Shown here one piece after another: positions 1 through 7,810 of a stretch of 61,748 bases of DNA. The DNA is from an uncultured Bacteroidales bacterium (GTDB lineage: Bacteria; Bacteroidota; Bacteroidia; Bacteroidales; FEN-979). The notes under the pieces were generated by a model. That model saw nothing but the letters and a program-made list of their open reading frames with translations. It was not told the origin of the DNA and did not search any database. Each line of letters begins with the position of its first letter. Positions within the stretch are counted from its first letter, which is position 1. A program made the translations under genes and the position numbers. The stretch covers positions 1-61,748 of the forward strand of contig CAJAUM010000062.1 in the NCBI GenBank assembly GCA_903945175.1, written 5' to 3'.

Positions 1-2696
1 ACATACGATCCGTCTTCCACAAACCGTGTTGAATTCCGCACATTGTCCACATTCCCGCCGCCAACAGCCCGGGGGATGTCGGTGATGGTATTTGTCGGGG
101 TCCAGCGGTTCAAAACAGACACCGATTGGTTTTTGCTGTCAAACATCCCCTCCAGGTCGATGCGGGTGGCGTTGAAAATATCGTTGCCATAGCTTCCCTG
201 GACGAACAAATTGAGATCGAACTTCATAAATTTGAAGGTGTTGGTGATCCCAAAGATGTATTTTGGCTGGGCATTCCCGATCACGGTGCGGTCGCCGGGG
301 TCAAGGATCCCGTTGTTGTTCACATCCTTGTACATCAAATCCCCTGTTTTCGGATTAACTCCTTCGGAGATATAGCCGAAGAAGGAGCCCAGGGGCAGGC
401 CGGCCTTCACGATGGAAACATCCTGGTTGTTGCTGTAGATCCGCCCAAAATAGTACACATCGGTATATTGGAGGCCGGTAACTTTATTGCGGTTGAAGGA
501 CATGTTAAAACTGGTCTCCCACCTCAACTTTTTATTGAGGTTCACCGAGTTGATGTTGAATTCAATCCCCTTGTTTTCGATGGTTCCCGCATTGGTCTGG
601 ATGCTGGTAATCGGCAGGGTATTGGGTAACTGGACATTCAGCAGCACGTCGCTGGTCTTTTTCAGGTAGGCATCCACATTCACCGTAATGCGGCTGTTGA
701 ACATGGTAATGTCAATCCCGATATTTGTCTGTGCCGTGGTCTCCCATTTCAGGTCAGGGTTGCCGTAGGTGGTTTGCACCGCGCCGGGACCGGAGAGCGG
801 ATTGGTTGTGGGACGGGTATAGTAGGAGATCAATCCGAAGCGGGCGTAATTGGAGATGCCCTCCTGGTTCCCGTTTTTACCCCAGCCTCCGCGAAGTTTA
901 AGGTCGTCGATGAAGGTCACATTTTTCATGAATTTCTCGGATGAAATTCTCCATCCGGCCGAAAAGGCCGGCATGGTACCCCATTGATTGGCGAGTTTCG
1001 AAGAACCGTCACTGCGCAAGCTTACGGTCAGGTAGTACCTGCTGTTGAAGTCATAGGTCGCCCTCCCGAAAAAGGAGGCCAGGGCCCATTCCTGCTGCGT
1101 GGTGTTCCCTCTCACGCTGTTGGCTGCATTGATGGTTGTAACGGAGGCATTTGCCGGAAAGTCATTCCCCTCCAGGTACGAATCGTTGTATTTGCTTTTT
1201 TGAATACTGGCACCTGCCAGGGCCGACACATTGTGTTTGCCGAATGATCTGGCAAAGTTGAGGGTGTTTTCCCAGAGCCAGGTAAAGGTATTTCCCTTGT
1301 CGGAACGGCCGATCCCATTCTGCTGGCGGCCATAATTGGTGCGGAAGGGATCCAGGTAATAATCCCACTGGTGGCTGTTGAAATCCATGCCGAAGTTGGT
1401 TTTAAAGCTCAGTCCCTTGATGATGGTGGCCTCTGCGGTCATGTTGCCAATGATGTGGTTGTCGATCGACTCCTGGTCGGGGCCCTCCATGTACGCGATC
1501 GGATTTTCCCACGACGGCTGAAAGGGGTTGGGGTCGAACTGGGTTGGATTGGTTTTGCTATAAACACTGAGGAATGGCGGGGTATTGAGGGCGCTCATGA
1601 TCACGCCCCCCCTTCCTGAGCTGGCATTGTCGGGCGTGTCTTTGGTCTGTAACCTGAGAATGTTGATGTTGGTCCCGAATTTAAGCCAGGGGCGCAATTC
1701 ATTGTCGAGGTTGACCCTCACCGAGTACCGGTCAAAGCGCGCGGGCTTCACGATACCCCTGTCGCTGAGATATCCGATGGAAACGAAGTACTGCGATTTC
1801 TGGGAGCCCCCCGAAAAGGAGAGCTGGTAAGATTGATTGTAACCGGTACCGAAAACCGAATCGGGCCAGTTAGAGTATCCTGTGGCACTTGGATCGAGGG
1901 GACCAAGCTTAATCTCATCCATCAGGTCACGATATTTTTTTGTGGAAAGTACCTCTAACTTTCTCCCCAGTTTTGAAAATCCGAAATAGGTGTTAAAGCG
2001 AATGGTCGGGGCGCTCTCTTTTCCACGCTGGGTGGTGATCAAAACGACCCCGTTGGCTGCACGGGCGCCGTAAATGGAGGAGGAAGAGGCATCTTTCAGC
2101 ACACTCATCGAGGCAATATCAGCCGGGTCTAACCCGCGGATATCGGTGGTGGGAACCCCGTCAACCACATACAGGGGGTCGTTGCCTGCCAGAACGGAGG
2201 TTGATCCGCGCACCCGCACTGAAATGCCGGAACCGGGCTTGCCCGAAGGCATCACGACCTGAACGCCCGCCGCCTTGCCCTGCAAAGCCTCCACCGCTGA
2301 AACCATGGGCCTGTCCCTGATCGCCTTCTGGTCGATGGTAGATACTGCCGTGGTTAAATCCTTTTTCATCTGGGTGCCATACCCGATGATCACCACTTCG
2401 TTGAGCGTGGTGGTCTCTTCAAGCAGCACCACATCCATGGTGACCTGGTTCGTCACGGCGATCTCCTGTGTAACATACCCGATACAGCTGAACTTGATCA
2501 CCTCGTTGGTAACCTTGATCTGGTAGGCGCCATTCACATCTGTAACGGTTCCCAGTGAGGTCCCTTTCAACTGAACGGTAACGCCGGGTATTCCAAGCCC
2601 GCCGGCATCAGTAACTTTACCGGTGATCGTCCTGCCCTGCCCGAACACGGAGATGGACAAAATGGTGAAAAAAAACAAAGTAAACAACCTGTTCAT
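1..2696 (-). CDS. SusC/RagA-family TonB-linked outer membrane transporter (C-terminus outside window)
   Basis: Imports oligosaccharides across the outer membrane, normally with a SusD lipoprotein as lid and TonB as energy source. Reading from 2696 the frame stays open to the window edge (about 898 codons). It shows a signal peptide (MNRLFTLFFFTILSISVFGQ), a CarboxypepD_reg-like domain (GRTITGKVTDAGGLGIPGV), a TonB-box-like VVIIGYGTQ segment, the plug motif LQGKAAGVQV, and VLKDASSSSIYGARAANG typical of SusC. The last visible residues, NSTRFVEDGSY, usually lie about 100 residues before the SusC C-terminus, so little is missing. It lies 19 bp behind the GH16 gene and is probably co-transcribed with it. 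SusD would be expected just left of the window. The substrate is inferred from GH16 to be a beta-1,3-type glucan. Confidence 0.95.
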   Translation of the reverse strand, partial: MNRLFTLFFFTILSISVFGQGRTITGKVTDAGGLGIPGVTVQLKGTSLGTVTDVNGAYQIKVTNEVIKFSCIGYVTQEIAVTNQVTMDVVLLEETTTLNEVVIIGYGTQMKKDLTTAVSTIDQKAIRDRPMVSAVEALQGKAAGVQVVMPSGKPGSGISVRVRGSTSVLAGNDPLYVVDGVPTTDIRGLDPADIASMSVLKDASSSSIYGARAANGVVLITTQRGKESAPTIRFNTYFGFSKLGRKLEVLSTKKYRDLMDEIKLGPLDPSATGYSNWPDSVFGTGYNQSYQLSFSGGSQKSQYFVSIGYLSDRGIVKPARFDRYSVRVNLDNELRPWLKFGTNINILRLQTKDTPDNASSGRGGVIMSALNTPPFLSVYSKTNPTQFDPNPFQPSWENPIAYMEGPDQESIDNHIIGNMTAEATIIKGLSFKTNFGMDFNSHQWDYYLDPFRTNYGRQQNGIGRSDKGNTFTWLWENTLNFARSFGKHNVSALAGASIQKSKYNDSYLEGNDFPANASVTTINAANSVRGNTTQQEWALASFFGRATYDFNSRYYLTVSLRSDGSSKLANQWGTMPAFSAGWRISSEKFMKNVTFIDDLKLRGGWGKNGNQEGISNYARFGLISYYTRPTTNPLSGPGAVQTTYGNPDLKWETTAQTNIGIDITMFNSRITVNVDAYLKKTSDVLLNVQLPNTLPITSIQTNAGTIENKGIEFNINSVNLNKKLRWETSFNMSFNRNKVTGLQYTDVYYFGRIYSNNQDVSIVKAGLPLGSFFGYISEGVNPKTGDLMYKDVNNNGILDPGDRTVIGNAQPKYIFGITNTFKFMKFDLNLFVQGSYGNDIFNATRIDLEGMFDSKNQSVSVLNRWTPTNTITDIPRAVGGGNVDNVRNSTRFVEDGSY

Positions 2697-2715
2697 AATG
2701 GATATGTTTTACGAA

Positions 2716-3780
2716 TTACCTGATTATCAGTTTATTTGTAGATATTTTTCCTTCTGAATTCAATGCGATGCAATACATTCCTTTTGCAAGGGCTGAGAGA
2801 TCGATCAGTGTGTTTGGCTTAACGGCGGTAAACTGAAATACACCTATACCATATAGGTTGTACACGGTGCCGGTGGCAGATGTTCCGAAGGGAAGATCGA
2901 TCCGGAGTTTTCCATCGGTAGGATTGGGGAAAAGAAAGGAATGGTCCTTGTCCTGATTGTTGCTGCCATCCTTTGGATCTTCGGTCGATGCCGGGTACTG
3001 GTATACCCTTACATAATCGATCATCATTGTTGCCAGATAGAGCGAAGGGTCGATGCCATTCTTTAACCCGCCGGTTTCATATTGGGGATCGCTTCCCATG
3101 TTTCCACCCATGGCAATGTTCATGATCAGGAAAAAAGGGAGGTCGAAGGGCCAGGTGGAGAGATTGCGCACTGCCGGAGCGTAGGTATAAAAAGGCACGC
3201 TGTCAATCCGGAATTCAATTTTATTGTAGCTCCATTTGATTTCATAGGTGTGAAATTCAGTCTGGCAGGAAGAGATGAATTTTCCCTGGGTATTTACGGT
3301 GGCTCCGTGGCTTGAAGGGGTATGCAGGGCGCTGCGAACCCAGCCCGGATCCTTGCCAACATGCTCCAGGATATCGATTTCGCCGCAGGCGGGCCAGCCC
3401 TTGGTGGCAAAGTTTTCACCAAGCATCCACAGTGCCGGCCAGGTTCCGGATCCAACGGGAAGTTTAGCGCGGAATACCACGCGGCCGTATTTGAATTCGT
3501 GTTTGTTGTTGGTTATCAGCCTGGCCGATGTCCAGGTATATCCCTGCTTTTTGGCATCGATGATCAGCATGCCATTTTCCTGCCGCGAATTCTGAGTGGA
3601 GTTTGTATAGGTCTGTACCTCGTTGTTTCCCCATCCTCCGGCGCCCAGATCGTAGGACCAGTTTGCCGGATCAGGGGCCCCGGTTCCTTCGAATTCATCA
3701 CTCCATACAAGCGTTTCCTGCTGGGCAACGCACAAGAACTGTGCAAATAAGAGGAGGGCGAAAAACATCAGTGATCTCAT
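2716..3780 (-). CDS. GH16 endo-beta-glucanase (laminarinase type) with T9SS type A sorting domain
   Basis: Hydrolyses beta-1,3- or mixed-linkage glucans outside the cell. A signal peptide (to about residue 20, CVAQ) is followed by the GH16 jelly roll (about 25-262). The catalytic motif GEIDILEH holds the nucleophile Glu134, Asp136 and acid/base Glu139. Aromatic substrate-cleft signatures (TWPALWMLG, GGNMGSD) are present. After a linker, residues about 280-354 (FLFPNPTDGKLRIDL to the end) form a type A C-terminal domain, so the enzyme should be exported by T9SS and anchored or released at the surface. It sits 19 bp upstream of SusC. A hairpin terminator separates it from the PKD lipoprotein gene, so it may have its own weak promoter or depend on read-through. 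Confidence 0.95.
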   Translation of the reverse strand: MRSLMFFALLLFAQFLCVAQQETLVWSDEFEGTGAPDPANWSYDLGAGGWGNNEVQTYTNSTQNSRQENGMLIIDAKKQGYTWTSARLITNNKHEFKYGRVVFRAKLPVGSGTWPALWMLGENFATKGWPACGEIDILEHVGKDPGWVRSALHTPSSHGATVNTQGKFISSCQTEFHTYEIKWSYNKIEFRIDSVPFYTYAPAVRNLSTWPFDLPFFLIMNIAMGGNMGSDPQYETGGLKNGIDPSLYLATMMIDYVRVYQYPASTEDPKDGSNNQDKDHSFLFPNPTDGKLRIDLPFGTSATGTVYNLYGIGVFQFTAVKPNTLIDLSALAKGMYCIALNSEGKISTNKLIIR

Positions 3781-3815
3781 GCGGCATGTGTTAAATTAAT
3801 AAGGCAATGATACTG

Positions 3816-3860
3816 AAAAAAAACAGGAGTGAAGCCGGATCTGGCCCACTCCTGTTTTTT
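3816..3860 (-). terminator. Bidirectional-looking intrinsic terminator between PKD lipoprotein and GH16 genes
   Basis: The stem CAGGAGTG/CACTCCTG (3824-3831 with 3847-3854) has a 15-nt loop and is flanked by A-runs on the left and T-runs on the right. On the minus strand it reads as a GC-rich hairpin followed by eight or more Ts directly after the PKD lipoprotein stop codon. It would end or attenuate that transcript before GH16/SusC. Confidence 0.75.
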
Positions 3861-3886
3861 GTCAATCAATTAAATGACAATTACAA

Positions 3887-5677
3887 TTAGCGTTCCAGAA
3901 TCATAGACCAGGCGGCCGATCCGTCATGGGCGCCAGAGATGTCGACTGATACAAACAAATACTCTTTCGTTGCATTTTTTGTATAGGCCATAACCTCATA
4001 GGTATTTGTAGCCGAACCGAAATTTGCAGGGTCGGCACCATTGTTTTCCCCGCCCTTAACGGAACTTGCGATACCGTTGTATCCTTTGTAGAATCCGAGG
4101 AATGCAACACCCGGACCTCCGCCTGTCAGTGTGCCGTTCGTCAGGGTGATCGTAGCCCTGGCGGTTCCGGATTCCGGAGTGAAGGTGTATGCATGCGTTG
4201 CGCTGCCAAAGCCGGAGCCAAGTGCACTTGCTGCAATCTGTGCATCACTGAAACATCCGTTGGGAGTACCCATATATCCGTCATTGCGCGCACTGCCCAT
4301 GGTGTTATACGTGAAAACGCCACCAGCGCCGAAGGTGAACTGATCATCCGGCATGCATGTCCAGTCATCTGCACCGGTGCCACCGGTCAGGAAGGCTTTA
4401 GGCAAAGTCCACCAGTCACCATTGCCCATACCCGGGCCCACGATAACGGTCTTGTTCCCGACGGCCACTTTCCAGGCAGCCCCCTGCAACAAGGCATCTG
4501 TCAACACAGGTGAATTGGTAACCAGGAAATTTGCCTGGGTTGCCGTGGAGGATCCATTGGCATTGGTAGCCGTCAGAACCATTTCATAATAGCCATCTCC
4601 GCTGTAGGTATGGGTTGGGTTCAACTCTGTGGAGGTTGTACCGTCACCAAAATCCCAAAGATAGGTTTGCGCTTCAGTTGAGGTATTGGCACAAACGACC
4701 GTGAGACCGGTGATGGTGGTTGTGAAGGCTGCGATGGGCTTGTTTCCCGGAATGGGGGGTTCATCGGCAGGGTTGTCATAGTGCATGAGAACAAATCGCC
4801 AGTAGGCTGGTTGCGGGGCCGCTCCACCGGTCATGTAATTTGTTTGAATAATCAGGGTGTCGATGGGTCCATCGGTCAGTTTGATGATTTCATATGTAAC
4901 TGATTCCTGTGGAAGCTTTACTTCACTGCTTGTAGCCACCTTTGATAAGCCAAGGTAGGCTCCAAGTCCAACTACCTGTAAGGTGGGTGTCGTTCCGGGA
5001 GTCAGCACAAAGGTATGGCTTCCGCTGCCCCACGCTGAAAGGTCTTCCCCATTGGGTCCCAGCATCTGATCGGTACTTGCACAAATATTTTCAGGCATAA
5101 AAACGCCACCCTCTGCCCAGTAATCTCCCTTGGCATCAAAGTCCATTTTTAAACCTGCACGGGTAAATGTCCACTCATCATTCAACATGCAGGGACGCTT
5201 GGCAAGCTCGTCATTGTCTTTACCCATGGCCCACCAGATGGTCGAATGATCTGCCGGCCCGACTTCGAGCGGATAACGAAGGGTAGCAACACTCCGCAGG
5301 AGTTTCCATGTTTTGGATGTTTCGCCTACGAGCTTGGTAAGCTCAGCATTCGGGTCGCTGATGGAGATCACCTGGCTCAGTACATCTTTAACTCCGCTTG
5401 GAGAAACAGCAGTCAGTTTTACAGTGTACGACTGAACAGCTGCATAGGTATGTACAGGATTGATTTCGGTGGATGTGGTATTGTCACCGAATTCCCAAAA
5501 CAATGAAGCATAGTTTTGTGCTGCGCTTGTAAATGCAACTTTTTTAAAATCAGCAGCATCCACCTTAAAGGTGAAACTGGCAATGACATCCGGTTCTGTG
5601 GTTGTCTTTTTACAGGAGATGATAAGCGGGATGATCAGAAGAAAAAACATCCAACTGAATTTTGAAACATTTTTCAT
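3887..5677 (-). CDS. Surface lipoprotein with two PKD domains, probable glycan-binding protein
   Basis: No catalytic motif is seen; the likely role is binding glycan at the cell surface for the GH16/SusC system. The signal peptide ends in a lipobox (LIISCKK), giving an acylated Cys at about residue 22. PKD domain 1 (about residues 35-110, FWEFGDNTTSTEINPVHTY) and PKD domain 2 (about 315-390, YLWDFGDGTTSTELNPTHTY) each precede a roughly 190-residue beta-rich domain containing similar WTFTR/DDQFTF segments. The protein is therefore an internal duplication of a PKD-plus-beta-sandwich unit. PKD lipoproteins of this kind accompany GH16 and SusC/D in laminarin loci. It is the first gene of the minus-strand group, transcribed away from the NUDIX regulator. 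Confidence 0.85.
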   Translation of the reverse strand: MKNVSKFSWMFFLLIIPLIISCKKTTTEPDVIASFTFKVDAADFKKVAFTSAAQNYASLFWEFGDNTTSTEINPVHTYAAVQSYTVKLTAVSPSGVKDVLSQVISISDPNAELTKLVGETSKTWKLLRSVATLRYPLEVGPADHSTIWWAMGKDNDELAKRPCMLNDEWTFTRAGLKMDFDAKGDYWAEGGVFMPENICASTDQMLGPNGEDLSAWGSGSHTFVLTPGTTPTLQVVGLGAYLGLSKVATSSEVKLPQESVTYEIIKLTDGPIDTLIIQTNYMTGGAAPQPAYWRFVLMHYDNPADEPPIPGNKPIAAFTTTITGLTVVCANTSTEAQTYLWDFGDGTTSTELNPTHTYSGDGYYEMVLTATNANGSSTATQANFLVTNSPVLTDALLQGAAWKVAVGNKTVIVGPGMGNGDWWTLPKAFLTGGTGADDWTCMPDDQFTFGAGGVFTYNTMGSARNDGYMGTPNGCFSDAQIAASALGSGFGSATHAYTFTPESGTARATITLTNGTLTGGGPGVAFLGFYKGYNGIASSVKGGENNGADPANFGSATNTYEVMAYTKNATKEYLFVSVDISGAHDGSAAWSMILER

Positions 5678-5719
5678 CGTTGTTTGAATTTAAATGGTTA
5701 ATAACTAGGTAATCTATCG

Positions 5720-5727
5720 CAAATATA
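5720..5727 (-). promoter_or_regulatory. Bacteroidota -7 promoter box upstream of PKD lipoprotein
   Basis: The minus strand reads TATATTTG, matching the TAnnTTTG -7 consensus of Bacteroidota sigma-A, 43 bp before the start codon at 5677. No convincing -33 TTG is visible at normal spacing, which would fit an activator-dependent promoter. Confidence 0.55.
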
Positions 5728-5776
5728 ATACATTTTTATGCATTTTAGTTCTAGTGAAGCCATAACATAAAATACA

Positions 5777-5795
5777 TAGTGTAATTTCGACACTA
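5777..5795. promoter_or_regulatory. Palindromic operator copy 1 (TAGTGT-N7-ACACTA)
   Basis: A perfect 6-bp inverted repeat, TAGTGT and ACACTA, surrounds AATTTCG. It is identical in arms and spacing to the copy at 6000-6018, and both sit in the intergenic region of a NUDIX-type regulator. NUDIX regulators of the NrtR/AraR group bind GTGT/ACAC-type palindromes, so binding by the adjacent regulator is inferred. It lies about 50 bp upstream of the PKD lipoprotein -7 box. Confidence 0.7.
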
Positions 5796-5999
5796 AGGTA
5801 TGGATATTAAAAATGATTTTCCAAGTACTTTTTCAATTATTTAAAAACTTTTTTTATGCCGTGTGTTTTGTTTTGCCTTATCTGTTGATTGTCTGCCGTT
5901 TACGAAACAACAATTCAGGCGTTCAGGAACACCTGTTTCCGGCAGAGAAGGCATTGGAACAACCATTTTACCAAAATTATGCTGAATTGGAAAAAGAGA

Positions 6000-6018
6000 T
6001 AGTGTAATAAAAACACTA
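6000..6018. promoter_or_regulatory. Palindromic operator copy 2 (TAGTGT-N7-ACACTA)
   Basis: The same arms as copy 1 surround AATAAAA, 64 bp before the regulator start codon. A weak -7-like box (TAATTTAG, 6047-6054) follows 28 bp later, so the site is placed for autoregulation of the NUDIX regulator operon. Confidence 0.7.
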
Positions 6019-6081
6019 AGGTGCAAAGATTAAAAGGATTTTTCTATTAATTTAGCAAAAAATGAAATTTATTATTGAGAG

Positions 6082-6819
6082 ATGGCAAATTCGAATGCGC
6101 TGGAAAATCTCAATCCGCATGTTTCTGTCGATTGCGTTGTGTTTGGATTCGACTTTGGGAAGCTGAACGTGTTGCTGATAGAGCGCAACATGCGCTTTGA
6201 AGGAGCGGAGTACCATGACCTCAAGTTACCGGGCGACCTGGTGCGCAAAGACGAAGATCTGGACACGGCAGCCGCGCGGGTGCTTAAAGAGCTCACCGGC
6301 CTCGATCATATTTACCTCAAGCAATTTTCGGCCATCGGGTCGCCTACACGGCTGGTGAGGCGGTCGCGCGACATGGAATGGCTGCGGAGCATCGGCCATC
6401 CTGAGGAGATCGTGGTCACCGTGGCCTATTATTCACTCATCAACATCGACCAGGACAAGGCCTCCCGTTTTATTCTGCAATCGAATGCACGCTGGTGTGC
6501 TGTTTCAGAATTAAATGAGCTGGCATTTGACCACCTCTCCATATTGCAGCAGGCGCTCGGAGTGCTGCGCACCGACCTCATGTTAAAGCCCATTGCCTAC
6601 GAGCTGTTGCCTAAAAAATTTACCCTGGGGCAGCTTCAGCAGCTCTATGAAGTGATCCTTGGATCCAAACTCGATAAGCGTAATTTCCGCAAGAAGCTGG
6701 CGAATATGCCGTATATTGTGCGCATCAATGAGAAACAGGTTGATGTATCGCACAAGCCTGCCCGCTATTTCACCTTCAGCCGCAAGGGCTACCTGAAGAC
6801 CAGGAAAGATTCCTTCTAA
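6082..6819 (+). CDS. NUDIX-domain transcriptional regulator (NrtR/AraR-like)
   Basis: A one-component regulator with a NUDIX-fold ligand sensor (residues about 10-145) and a C-terminal winged helix (about 175-240, FTLGQLQQLYEVILG then DKRNFRKKL). The NUDIX box is degenerate: the expected RE-U-xEE-x-GU reads RVLKELTGL, so two of the catalytic/metal-binding Glu residues are replaced. This indicates effector binding rather than hydrolysis, as in Bacteroidota NrtR/AraR-type regulators. The length of 245 aa is normal. It is the first gene of a tight operon with an aldo/keto reductase and a CotH-like protein and is divergent from the beta-glucan locus. Twin palindromes in the shared upstream region are its likely operators. 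The effector is unknown; a sugar or sugar-derived nucleotide is plausible. Confidence 0.9.
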   Translation: MANSNALENLNPHVSVDCVVFGFDFGKLNVLLIERNMRFEGAEYHDLKLPGDLVRKDEDLDTAAARVLKELTGLDHIYLKQFSAIGSPTRLVRRSRDMEWLRSIGHPEEIVVTVAYYSLINIDQDKASRFILQSNARWCAVSELNELAFDHLSILQQALGVLRTDLMLKPIAYELLPKKFTLGQLQQLYEVILGSKLDKRNFRKKLANMPYIVRINEKQVDVSHKPARYFTFSRKGYLKTRKDSF

Positions 6820-6829
6820 CCTCAAAACC

Positions 6830-7810
6830 ATGATCATGGAACATCAGATCCCGTTAAGAAACCTGGGTAATTCCGAAGTGAAGATCACCCCCATCGGACT
6901 TGGATGCTGGCAATTCAGCAAGCAGGGCAACATGGCCGGGAAATACTGGCCCGCTCTTGAAGATGATCTTATCAGGGAGGTGGTACGCACCAGCCTGGAG
7001 GGCGGGATCAACTGGTTTGACACGGCTGAAGTTTACGGCCAGGGCGCTTCGGAGCGGATCCTGGCAAAATCGCTGGCCGCGCTGGGGATCAAGCCGGGCG
7101 AGGTGTTTATCGCCACCAAGTGGTGGCCCCTGTTTCGCTGTGCATCCAATATTTTGAAGACGATTGAAACGCGGATGGAGGCACTGAACCCCTACCCCAT
7201 CGATCTTTACCAGGTGCATCAGCCCTTTGGCTTTTCCTCCGATGTGGCCGAGATGGAGGCCATGGCCAGGCTGGTGAAGGCAAAGAAGATCCGGTATGTG
7301 GGCGTCAGCAACTTCTCGGCGAAGAAGATGCGCCGTTCGTGGGAGACCCTGCAGAAACAGGGGATCAGCCTGGTCTCAAACCAGGTGCAGTACAGCCTGC
7401 TTAACCGTAAAATTGAGACCAACGGGATCATGAAGACTGCGAAGGAGCTGGGAATCACCATCATTGCCTATTCTCCCCTGGCGCAGGGCATGGTCACAGG
7501 CAAGTTCCACGATAACCCGGCCTTGCTGAAAAATATCGGCTGGCGGAGGTTCTCATCGCAGTTTAAACCGGAGGGGATGGAGAAAAGCCGTCCCGTGGCG
7601 GAGCTGGTAAAAAAGCTGGCCGTCAAATACGATGTAACCCCTTCGCAGGTCGCCCTGAACTGGCTGATCCATTTCAGCGGCGATACCGTGGTGGCCATTC
7701 CCGGTGCAACCAAGGCGACCCATGCAGCCGAAAACACCGGCGCCATGAAATTCAGCATGACAGCAGAAGAGATGCTCCAGCTCGACAACATTAGCAAAGT
7801 ATACAAATGA
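6830..7810 (+). CDS. Aldo/keto reductase
   Basis: NAD(P)H-dependent reductase of the AKR TIM-barrel superfamily, presumably cytosolic, reducing a sugar or aldehyde carbonyl. Family signatures are visible: NWFDTAEVYGQGASE with the catalytic Asp and Tyr, ATKWWP, DLYQVHQP, YVGVSNFSA, YSPLAQGMVTG and VVAIPGATKA near the cofactor site. The length of 326 aa is typical. It starts 10 bp after the NUDIX regulator. A second ATG two codons in (6836) is an equally good start. Its stop overlaps the start of the CotH-like gene by four bases (ATGA), so the two are translationally coupled. The specific substrate cannot be read from sequence. Confidence 0.92.
   Translation: MIMEHQIPLRNLGNSEVKITPIGLGCWQFSKQGNMAGKYWPALEDDLIREVVRTSLEGGINWFDTAEVYGQGASERILAKSLAALGIKPGEVFIATKWWPLFRCASNILKTIETRMEALNPYPIDLYQVHQPFGFSSDVAEMEAMARLVKAKKIRYVGVSNFSAKKMRRSWETLQKQGISLVSNQVQYSLLNRKIETNGIMKTAKELGITIIAYSPLAQGMVTGKFHDNPALLKNIGWRRFSSQFKPEGMEKSRPVAELVKKLAVKYDVTPSQVALNWLIHFSGDTVVAIPGATKATHAAENTGAMKFSMTAEEMLQLDNISKVYK

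Larger units (their letters stand above)
5678..6081. other. 404-bp divergent regulatory region without a gene
   Basis: This AT-rich region lies between the divergent PKD lipoprotein and NUDIX regulator genes. It holds the minus-strand -7 box at 5720-5727 and two copies of a 19-bp palindrome (5777-5795 and 6000-6018). Each palindrome is followed by similar flanking sequence (AAGGT, then an ATTAAAA/GATTTT stretch). A small open frame at 5813-6007 between the palindromes has no recognisable features and is not annotated. Confidence 0.8.

Noticed and set aside
126-629. Plus-strand frame of 167 codons
   Set aside because: It is antisense to SusC, whose minus-strand frame shows all family motifs.
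5813-6007. Open frame of 64 codons between the two palindromes
   Set aside because: It is AT-rich, has no recognisable family, and its end overlaps the second palindrome. It is better read as regulatory DNA.
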